This document shows positions 1 to 5,196 of a DNA stretch of 6,049 bases, one piece after another. The position numbers and the translations under genes are program-made. Each line of letters opens with the position of its first letter. Position 1 is the stretch's first letter. Source of the DNA: QHXM01 sp032160165 (GTDB lineage Bacteria; Acidobacteriota; Blastocatellia; Pyrinomonadales; Pyrinomonadaceae); assembly GCA_032160165.1 (NCBI GenBank), contig JAVHWA010000153.1, forward strand, positions 1-6,049, given 5' to 3'. Under the pieces are notes generated by a model, which was not told the origin of the DNA, did not search any database, and worked only from the letters and a program-made list of their open reading frames with translations.

Positions 1-69
1 AAGCACTGCGTCTTGCCGGGTGCTGGGGCACTTTTCACGGAAAATATGCCACGAAGTATTTTCACATCA

Positions 70-95
70 GCCTTGGTCTCAATTTGAACCAAGGC
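70..95. repeat. 8-bp inverted repeat
   Basis: gccttggt at 70-77 is perfectly complementary to accaaggc at 88-95, with a 10-base loop. No T-run follows the right arm, so it is not a typical intrinsic terminator, although it could be a weak terminator of an unseen upstream gene or an operator. A stem of this size can occur by chance. Confidence 0.3.
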
Positions 96-96
96 C

Positions 97-123
97 GTTG
101 ACGATGTCAACTATGTTGTTGAC
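97..123. promoter_or_regulatory. GTTGAC/GTCAAC hexamer cluster, possible operator and -35 box
   Basis: GTTGAC at 97-102, its reverse complement GTCAAC at 106-111 (a 3-base spacer makes a 15-base palindrome) and a second GTTGAC at 118-123 lie within 27 bases. The last one overlaps TTGACA (119-124), a perfect -35 consensus hexamer, but no matching -10 box is seen. The same hexamer occurs twice in the gap before wecB (3689-3694 and 3753-3758). A shared regulator site is inferred; no known regulator is recognised. Confidence 0.3.
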
Positions 124-138
124 AGTCACGCTAAAAAA

Positions 139-176
139 CGAAAGCATTCAAAGTCATGAACCGACGCATGCTTTCG
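139..176. repeat. 9-bp inverted repeat around a possible start codon
   Basis: cgaaagcat at 139-147 pairs perfectly with atgctttcg at 168-176 across a 20-base loop. The loop contains the ATG at 156 that opens the small signal-peptide-like frame, so folding of the RNA would place that start inside a hairpin loop. The match could be chance in a window of this size, and the regulatory meaning is inference only. Confidence 0.25.
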
Positions 177-248
177 ATGCTTTGTGGTGCCCTGTTGCAT
201 TCCACACTTCTCGCCGCCCAAACTCTACGAGAACGCATTGATCCTTAG
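156..248 (+). CDS. Possible 30-residue signal-peptide-like small protein or gene remnant
   Basis: From ATG 156 to TAG 246-248 the frame encodes 30 residues with the layout of a secretion signal. It has a basic start (MNRR), a hydrophobic core (MLSMLCGALLHSTLLAA) and an AxA-like LAAQ site, and then only about ten more residues before the stop. There is no strong Shine-Dalgarno sequence; aaag at 150-153 is weak and very close. It is too short to be a normal exported protein. It could be the broken 5' end of a lost secreted-protein gene, a leader peptide, or a chance frame. No continuation of the protein could be followed in the other two frames after the stop. Confidence 0.22.
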   Translation: MNRRMLSMLCGALLHSTLLAAQTLRERIDP

Positions 249-312
249 CCGCCGTCGTCTCGCAGGAAGGTGTGACCAGGTCATTTTCGTTCGCTGATTT
301 GGAGAATCGAGT

Positions 313-915
313 ATGGTAGAGGCGCTCTCACGTGACGGGCTCAGGGAGGAAGCGCCGCAGGCAGCTCCCTTCCGGAGCCAGGCTGAAGAACATTTCTCGA
401 TCATCGGTGGACTTGAGGACAATCGTGGAAAAGGGGCTAGCCAAGGGGGGCGTTTGCAGCGTCAGGTAGACCAACAGATCCGACTCTTAGAGCGCCTGAA
501 GAATCACATTAAGACCGCATCGGTCCGAAGGGCACGGACCTGCGAAGAGCTGCTAGATGCTCGCTGGGAAGTATTGACGTTACGGGGAATCTTGGTCCGA
601 CCAGACAATTCAATCGAGAAATTGTCCGCTCGCTGTTTTGAAATGGAAAGGCTCGGCGAAGCAGCACGAGCCGAACGCGATCACTTAAGGACAATGCTTG
701 TGTCCTTGCAGAACATTCTCGAACAGGAACGAATTACAGGACGAGCCGAACAGGATCGGCTTTGGACTCAATTAAGGTCTGCTACCGAGAATCTTCGGTC
801 TGCGGAAAAACAAATCGAGCGCTTGAAGGAGAAGGTTTCGCGCAAAGGTATTCTTCTTTTGGGGACGTGGTACCGAAGATTACGCCAGTTGGTTGCCAGC
901 AGAATACGGCGATGA
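313..915 (+). CDS. Hypothetical coiled-coil protein, coupled to the downstream glycosyltransferase
   Basis: This 200-residue protein is of unknown function; I do not recognise a named family. ATG 313 is preceded by GGAG at 301-304 with an 8-base spacer, and it is the first start after an in-frame TGA at 295-297. Residues 1-45 look polar and disordered. Residues about 47-70 and 104-176 are rich in Glu, Arg, Gln and Leu with heptad-like spacing, indicating coiled coil. A 25-residue near-repeat carries RAExDxLxTxL at residues 119-129 and 144-154. The C-terminus (177-200) is a strongly basic amphipathic stretch with LLLGTWYRRLRQL, which might bind membrane or a partner. No signal peptide or true membrane helix is visible. 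The stop overlaps the next start as ATGA, so the two proteins are probably made together and may interact. Similar coiled coils occur as tails on methyltransferases and glycosyltransferases of polysaccharide loci, so this may be a separate scaffold version. Confidence 0.8.
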   Translation: MVEALSRDGLREEAPQAAPFRSQAEEHFSIIGGLEDNRGKGASQGGRLQRQVDQQIRLLERLKNHIKTASVRRARTCEELLDARWEVLTLRGILVRPDNSIEKLSARCFEMERLGEAARAERDHLRTMLVSLQNILEQERITGRAEQDRLWTQLRSATENLRSAEKQIERLKEKVSRKGILLLGTWYRRLRQLVASRIRR

Positions 916-3638
916 TTGACTTGGCGGACTGTCGGTTCTGCATTGACGAGCCAAAACCTGTTTTCGCCGCTCATGGAGAAGTTCAGTTTTCGGGCTGGTC
1001 ATTTGACGTGTCATCCAGTGGGTGCCTCCAAGTAAGACTGAACATTGCCGGCAAGACCTATCAGTGCGAATCGGGCAGACCACGGCCTGACGTTGGAGCG
1101 GCCTTTCCCCAATTCCCCCAAGCTTCGTTCTCCGGATTCTTCATGCGGGGTTGGATGCCCCCAGGTTGCCAGCCGGTGCATCTGGAATTATGTGCGGACG
1201 ACTTCCATTGGTGCCGCGTCTGGTCTGGAACAATTTGTGCCGAAATGGCGCCGCTATTGGGCTCGGTGGATCTTCCACTTGTCGATGTTGTCGATGAAAA
1301 CCCAGTGACCGTGTTGGGCTGGGCGCTTCAGCCACAAGAGCCGATCGAACTCCTGACCATGCACATCGGGGGAACCTCGGCTAAATGCAGTTATGGCATG
1401 CCACGCCCGGATGTCGCCGCCGCGTTTCCTAATCTCCCTCAAAACGATCGAGGTGGGTTTTCCTGTAAGATCGATTTTCCATTTGAAAAGGGCCGGCTCT
1501 ACCTTCAGGCTCATCTTCGATCTGGCGCTGTTGTCCTTGGCCAATTCGGCAATTATCTCTCGGTGCGAAATGGGCCCGCCAGCACGTTTCTTCGATCTCT
1601 CGATGAGCAGCGCGCGTCGATACTCCGATTCCCGACATTTGAGCATCCGAAGGTATCCATTGTCATCCCCGTTTTCAACGAGACGGAGCTTACACTTGGA
1701 TGTCTGAAATCGGTGCAGAAAAACACGGTTGGCCTTGCCTACGAAGTGATCGTTGTGGATGACGATTCCTCTGCAGACACCGCGCGTTCTTTACAGCAAG
1801 TCCGAGGTTTGCGTGTGGTCACCAACAAAACAAACCTGGGATTTCTCCTCAGTTGCAACAAAGCGGCAGTCGCGGCCCGCGGAGAATATCTTCTCTTCTT
1901 GAATAACGACACCGAGGTCACCGCGGACTGGTTGGCCGCATTGTTGCGCGTCTTTGGGCGCAGGATGGACGCCGGTCTTGTCGGGGCTAAATTGGTATAT
2001 CCGAATGGTCGCTTGCAGGAGGCGGGATCAATCACTTGGAAGGATGCTTCGGCAGCCAATTTCGGACACGGCAATGATGCGGAGAATCCCAGCTACAACT
2101 ACCTGCGAGAGGTCGATTATTGCTCGGGAGCCTGCGTGCTCATACCTAAGAGCTTATTTGAGCGATTGGGCGGCTTCGACCCACTCTTTACTCCCGCTTA
2201 TTACGAGGACGTTGACCTCGCGTTCAAAGCAAGAGAGGTGGGGTTGAAAACGTATTATCAGCCCGCCGCGGTCGTTATCCATCACCGAGGACTCAGTTAT
2301 GGGCCGTATGCTGAAAGCGGCGGAAAGACGCTTCAATCCATCAATCAGGCGAGGTTCCAAGCAAAATGGACTGACGTTTTGTCCCGGCACCTTCCGAATG
2401 AGACAGACGTGGCTAGGGGCGCTACTCAGCACGGACCACAATTTCGCGCCCTCGTCATTGACACGCGGGTTCCTTGCCCGGATCAGGACGCGGGGTCGAT
2501 GCGCAGGATGGACCTCCTGTTCATTCTTCAAGAGATCGGCTTTCAAATTACGTTTATTCCACAAAACAAACTACGTATCTCTCCTTACAGCGAGAGGATG
2601 CAAGAACATGGTATTGAGTGTCTTCATCCTCCTTTCCTGCCACCGTTTGACACGTTTTTCGCCGAGCGCGGAGCAGAGTTTGACGTAGTCATCCTCTCGC
2701 ATGCTGCTGTTGCGAACGAGATGCTTCCGTTCTGCCGAAAACATATACCGAACACACCGGTTATCTTTGATACAGTGGATCTTCATTTCTTGCGCGGCCT
2801 GAGGGAGGCAACACTCACCCAAAACCAGGCGAAACGTAAACAGGCATCCGAAATGGAGGCTCTTGAATTAGAGCTCGCTCTCGCGTCGGATGCCGTGGTC
2901 GTGGTTAGCACGGAAGAAATGAAGATTCTCCGGGATCGGCTTCCTGGCCATAGGGTTGCCCTGATTTCCATGGTTCATGAGGTCCAGCCGGAGATCCCAC
3001 CCTACGGTTTGCGGCGCGATTTTCTTTTCATTGGAGGGTTCGAGCATTCTCCAAACGTGGACGCCGTGCTTTGGTTTTGTTCGGAAATAATGCCAATGGT
3101 CCTCAAGCAGGTGCCGGGTGTGAAATTGCACGTTATTGGCAGTAAGATTCCCAAGGACATACTGTTACTCGCCAATGAATACATAGTTATACACGGGCAT
3201 GTTGAGAACATCGAGCCGTTTTTGAAGTCCTGCCTTCTCTCGATTGCCCCGCTGCGTTACGGCGCCGGTGTGAAAGGAAAGATTTCTCTGAGTATGAGTT
3301 GGGGGCTTCCGGTTGTTTCGACCACGGTCGGAGCAGAAGGAATGCACCTAGAGCACGGTAAAAACATTCTCGTTGCAGACACGCCGGCGACGTTTGCGGA
3401 ACAAATAGTTAGGCTTCATGCTGATCCTGGGTTGTGGCGGCGGCTGTCCCAAAAGGGATTAACAAACATTGAGAAACACTTCTCAAGGGCGGTCGCAACG
3501 CATAACACCCGAGAGTTGCTTTTGGAGTTGCGGGTGCTTCCCTCGATTTCCATTGCACCAGAACAAGGAGCGAATGGCCAATCGATGCCGGAGGGAGATA
3601 CACTCGGGCTCCTTAGTACAAAAACATGCTTAGCTTAA
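912..3638 (+). CDS. Multi-domain glycosyltransferase: two CxxGxPRPDV domains + GT2 + GT4
   Basis: This 908-residue protein probably adds two sugars to a surface glycan from nucleotide-sugar donors in the cytoplasm. Residues about 21-98 and 129-205 are two diverged copies of a beta-rich domain, each with a GW pair and a C-x-x-G-x-P-R-P-D-V-x-A-A-F-P motif (52-66 and 159-173). A GT2 (GT-A fold) domain spans about 246-490: SIVIPVFNE (249-257), the acidic DDD (283-285), NLGF (308-311), LNNDTEV (330-336), YYEDVDLAFKAR (430-441) and HHRG (457-460). A GT4-type (GT-B fold) domain spans about 511-873: PCPDQDAGSMR at 521-531, FIGGF at 706-710, and a C-terminal GAGVKGK...GLPVVST block at 784-804. ATG 912 was chosen because it forms an ATGA overlap with the coiled-coil gene. 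The frame is open back to 762, but that extension lies wholly inside the upstream gene and looks like no known domain. No membrane segments are evident. Domain assignments are firm, but the sugar specificity is unknown. Confidence 0.93.
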   Translation: MIDLADCRFCIDEPKPVFAAHGEVQFSGWSFDVSSSGCLQVRLNIAGKTYQCESGRPRPDVGAAFPQFPQASFSGFFMRGWMPPGCQPVHLELCADDFHWCRVWSGTICAEMAPLLGSVDLPLVDVVDENPVTVLGWALQPQEPIELLTMHIGGTSAKCSYGMPRPDVAAAFPNLPQNDRGGFSCKIDFPFEKGRLYLQAHLRSGAVVLGQFGNYLSVRNGPASTFLRSLDEQRASILRFPTFEHPKVSIVIPVFNETELTLGCLKSVQKNTVGLAYEVIVVDDDSSADTARSLQQVRGLRVVTNKTNLGFLLSCNKAAVAARGEYLLFLNNDTEVTADWLAALLRVFGRRMDAGLVGAKLVYPNGRLQEAGSITWKDASAANFGHGNDAENPSYNYLREVDYCSGACVLIPKSLFERLGGFDPLFTPAYYEDVDLAFKAREVGLKTYYQPAAVVIHHRGLSYGPYAESGGKTLQSINQARFQAKWTDVLSRHLPNETDVARGATQHGPQFRALVIDTRVPCPDQDAGSMRRMDLLFILQEIGFQITFIPQNKLRISPYSERMQEHGIECLHPPFLPPFDTFFAERGAEFDVVILSHAAVANEMLPFCRKHIPNTPVIFDTVDLHFLRGLREATLTQNQAKRKQASEMEALELELALASDAVVVVSTEEMKILRDRLPGHRVALISMVHEVQPEIPPYGLRRDFLFIGGFEHSPNVDAVLWFCSEIMPMVLKQVPGVKLHVIGSKIPKDILLLANEYIVIHGHVENIEPFLKSCLLSIAPLRYGAGVKGKISLSMSWGLPVVSTTVGAEGMHLEHGKNILVADTPATFAEQIVRLHADPGLWRRLSQKGLTNIEKHFSRAVATHNTRELLLELRVLPSISIAPEQGANGQSMPEGDTLGLLSTKTCLA
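972..1526 (+). repeat. Two tandem copies of an unnamed beta-rich domain in the glycosyltransferase
   Basis: The copies are residues about 21-98 (bases 972-1205) and 129-205 (1296-1526). Conserved positions in the two copies are G28/G136 and W29/W137, C52/C159, G55/G162, PRPDV at 57-61/164-168, AAFP at 63-66/170-173, PQ at 69-70/176-177 and GF at 75-76/182-183. Between these landmarks the copies differ greatly, so the duplication is old. I recall similar PRPDV motifs in front of other polysaccharide glycosyltransferases but cannot name a family. Carbohydrate or acceptor binding is a guess. Confidence 0.75.
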
Positions 3639-3655
3639 GGCGGAACTGATCCGCC
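3639..3655 (+). terminator. Short GC-rich hairpin directly after the glycosyltransferase stop
   Basis: GGCGGA (3639-3644) pairs with TCCGCC (3650-3655) around a 5-base loop, beginning on the base after the TAA stop. The following bases (gaattgcattctgctc) are not a T-run, so it is at best a weak intrinsic terminator. It could instead protect the 3' end of the message. Its position at the end of the first operon supports some role. Confidence 0.35.
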
Positions 3656-3686
3656 GAATTGCATTCTGCTCTCAAAATCCTGTGAA

Positions 3687-3760
3687 TAGTCAACTGAATT
3701 GTTAATCCGGAATGTTTTGTTCTTATACAAACTTTGCGGCGAAATATGCCTAGTCAACTG
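3687..3760. repeat. 10-base direct repeat TAGTCAACTG
   Basis: TAGTCAACTG occurs at 3687-3696 and again at 3751-3760, start to start 64 bases (about six helical turns). The flanks do not match, so it is not a remnant of a longer duplication. Each copy contains GTCAAC, also present upstream of the first operon at 106-111. Paired operator sites on one face of the DNA are possible but unproven. Confidence 0.4.
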
Positions 3761-3823
3761 CCATGAACTGCGGCGCGAACACTCTGGCCACATCGGGTGC
3801 AATTCCTCGCCTCGAATGCACAC

Positions 3824-3829
3824 TATTAT
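3824..3829 (+). promoter_or_regulatory. Weak candidate -10 box for wecB
   Basis: TATTAT matches the sigma-70 -10 consensus at five of six positions and lies 82 bases before the wecB start. No good -35 hexamer is found 16-18 bases upstream (aattcc and neighbours). An alternative is TATACA at 3724-3729 with TTGTTA at 3699-3704, spaced 19 bases, four of six matches each. Neither is convincing alone. Confidence 0.2.
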
Positions 3830-3911
3830 TCGGCCGCAAACCGGTGGCACAATCAGCCGCCCGCCATTTCAACCACCTGAAATCGCTGGGTAGCCAGACG
3901 GCGCTGAAAGG

Positions 3912-5042
3912 ATGACGAAACCCAAAGTTCTCAGCATAGTGGGAACTCGTCCAGAGGCCATCAAGATGGCGCCCGTGTACTTGGAATTACAGCGCCGTCA
4001 CTCCGAGTTTGATTCTGTCCTCGTGACTACATCGCAGCATCGCGAAATGCTCGCCCCAGCCTTGGCCTTGTTCGGAATGAAACCGGATGTCAATCTCGAC
4101 CTGATGGAGGAGAACCAGACGCTCGGATCATTCGCGGCGCGTTCCCTGTCATCTCTGTCCAACCTTTTCTCGGAACTAAGACCGAGCGCGATTCTCATTC
4201 AAGGCGATACTACGACCGTCATGACCGCCGCTCTGGCGGCGTTTTACCTTGGCATTCGTGTCGGTCATGTTGAGGCCGGCCTACGGTCCTTTCAAAGACA
4301 GAATCCGTTTCCGGAAGAGATCAACCGCCGGGTGGCTGGGTTCATTGCGGACCTGCATTTTGCACCAACCGAGCGCGCCCGGGACAATCTCTTGCGCGAG
4401 GGCGTGTCCCCCAACGATATTTTTGTTACCGGCAACACGATCGTTGATGCTATCAAGTCGATGCCGCCAGCAGGCTTCTTTGACGATCCGAGACTTGAAA
4501 GCATTGACTTTAAGGGCCGGCGGATCCTGCTCGTGACCGCCCACCGGCGCGAGAACCATGGTCCGAACCTTAAGTCTATCTGCGCGGCGCTCAAAGGGCT
4601 AGTCACCAAGGCGGCGGAGGTAGAAATAGTTTTCCCAATGCATCTAAACCCCAATGTAAGAGAAGTAGTTTACGAGGAATTGGGACAAACTTCCAGAATT
4701 CACCTAACAGAGCCATTGTCTTATCGCGACTTGCTGGCAGTAATGAGCCGCTCCTACTTGATCCTGACCGACTCTGGCGGCATCCAGGAGGAAGCGGTAT
4801 CTTTCCACAAGCCGGTATTAGTGCTGCGGGATGTAACCGAGCGCCCGGAGGTAGTTGAAGTTGGTGGCGGTAAGGTTATCGGAGTACAATCTAAAACGAT
4901 CATTGCCGAGGTGTCGGACTTATTAGAGAACCGAAAGCGATACCAGCGCATGTCCGGCGCCAGGAATCCCTTCGGAGATGGACACGCCGCCGCGCGAATT
5001 GTCGATATACTCCAGAAACATAGTGGGAAGCGCAATGATTAG
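3912..5042 (+). CDS. wecB: UDP-N-acetylglucosamine 2-epimerase (non-hydrolysing)
   Basis: This cytoplasmic enzyme interconverts UDP-GlcNAc and UDP-ManNAc, supplying ManNAc (or, after oxidation by a WecC-type enzyme, ManNAcA) for surface polysaccharide. The 376-residue length is normal for the family and the protein is complete. Diagnostic motifs are GTRPEAIKMAP (11-21), QGDTTT (97-102), HVEAGLRSF (119-127), PFPEEINRR (132-140), TAHRRE (209-214), SGGIQEEA (288-295), RDVTERPE (306-313) and NPFGDG (352-357). D99, E121, E135 and H211 match, by motif, the active-site residues D95, E117, E131 and H213 of the E. coli enzyme, so it should be active. The start is fixed by the usual short N-terminus before the first motif. 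Its Shine-Dalgarno is odd: gaaagg (3906-3911) abuts the ATG with no spacer. No wecC gene is in the window, so the final sugar is unknown. A related epimerase with another UDP-HexNAc substrate cannot be excluded. Confidence 0.95.
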   Translation: MTKPKVLSIVGTRPEAIKMAPVYLELQRRHSEFDSVLVTTSQHREMLAPALALFGMKPDVNLDLMEENQTLGSFAARSLSSLSNLFSELRPSAILIQGDTTTVMTAALAAFYLGIRVGHVEAGLRSFQRQNPFPEEINRRVAGFIADLHFAPTERARDNLLREGVSPNDIFVTGNTIVDAIKSMPPAGFFDDPRLESIDFKGRRILLVTAHRRENHGPNLKSICAALKGLVTKAAEVEIVFPMHLNPNVREVVYEELGQTSRIHLTEPLSYRDLLAVMSRSYLILTDSGGIQEEAVSFHKPVLVLRDVTERPEVVEVGGGKVIGVQSKTIIAEVSDLLENRKRYQRMSGARNPFGDGHAAARIVDILQKHSGKRND

Positions 5043-5196
5043 GGTTCCGTCCACGCAAGCGAGACTAACATTCGCCAATATATCGGTCGGCAATGAGCTG
5101 TTTACCGAATCACTAGGGTTTACCGTCGATTCTTTCGTGTTGGTGGCGATTGGCGGAGCGATTATTAGCTCACCATATAATGCTGAACCCGCTTAA
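5035..5196 (+). CDS. Doubtful 53-residue frame bridging wecB and the methyltransferase
   Basis: ATG 5035 overlaps the wecB stop (5040-5042) and is preceded by GGGAAG at 5025-5030 with a 4-base spacer. The frame ends at TAA 5194-5196, 17 bases inside the methyltransferase gene in another frame. The product has one short hydrophobic run, FVLVAIGGAII at about residues 34-44, and resembles nothing I know. It may be a chance frame. If translated, its main effect could be to carry ribosomes from wecB to the methyltransferase start, which lacks a good ribosome site of its own. Confidence 0.2.
   Translation: MIRVPSTQARLTFANISVGNELFTESLGFTVDSFVLVAIGGAIISSPYNAEPA
5100..5125. repeat. 8-base direct repeat GTTTACCG
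   Basis: GTTTACCG at 5100-5107 and 5118-5125 (18 bases apart, start to start) lies in the gap between wecB and the methyltransferase, upstream of the latter's start. It could be a tandem binding site, but matches this short are expected by chance fairly often. Confidence 0.2.

Larger units (their letters stand above)
1..312. other. Probable intergenic region upstream of the first operon
   Basis: I find no convincing gene here. Reading frames exist on both strands, but none gives a recognisable protein. The stretch is richer in A/T runs and short symmetries than the coding regions. It holds an 8-bp inverted repeat at 70-95, three GTTGAC/GTCAAC hexamers at 97-123, a 9-bp inverted repeat at 139-176, and a 30-codon signal-peptide-like frame at 156-248. 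A TTGACA hexamer at 119-124 matches a sigma-70 -35 box exactly, but no good -10 box lies 16-18 bases downstream (the best is aagcat or agcatt). The likely role is promoter and leader for the coiled-coil/glycosyltransferase operon. No end of an upstream gene could be identified. Confidence 0.55.
3639..3911. other. Intergenic region between the glycosyltransferase gene and wecB
   Basis: These 273 bases hold no credible gene; a 64-codon frame from a TTG at 3699 has no recognisable content and no clear ribosome site. Beyond the hairpin at 3639-3655 it contains a 10-base direct repeat (3687-3696 and 3751-3760) and two weak -10-like hexamers, TATACA at 3724-3729 and TATTAT at 3824-3829. Its length, compared with the overlapping genes upstream, suggests that wecB begins a new transcription unit. 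Confidence 0.6.

Noticed and set aside
522..540. Hairpin GGTCCG/CGGACC inside the coiled-coil gene
   Set aside because: It is a 6-bp stem in coding sequence with no T-run or other signal; likely chance. The same holds for the GACAATT/AATTGTC pair at 604-626.
762..911. A 50-codon N-terminal extension of the glycosyltransferase frame back to ATG 762
   Set aside because: It lies entirely inside the coiled-coil gene in another frame, its sequence fits no domain, and the ATGA overlap at 912 is the standard coupled arrangement.
1254..1646. 130-codon frame on the minus strand
   Set aside because: It lies fully within the well-supported glycosyltransferase gene and encodes no recognisable domain; it is a shadow of the coding strand.
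3276..3314. Leu in place of the conserved Glu of the GT4 EAM-type motif (KISLSMSWGLP at residues 790-800)
   Set aside because: From memory, this GT4 subfamily in GT2-GT4 fusions usually has a VKGKxxxSMxxGLPVV form without that Glu, so it does not by itself indicate an inactive enzyme.
3733..3840. Inverted repeat TTTGCGGC/GCCGCAAA (3733-3740 and 3833-3840)
   Set aside because: The 8-bp arms are 92 bases apart with no extension, target duplication or transposase nearby, so there is no case for a mobile element.
3699..3893. 64-codon frame in the gap before wecB
   Set aside because: It starts with TTG, has no clear ribosome site, and its composition is unlike a folded protein or any known family.
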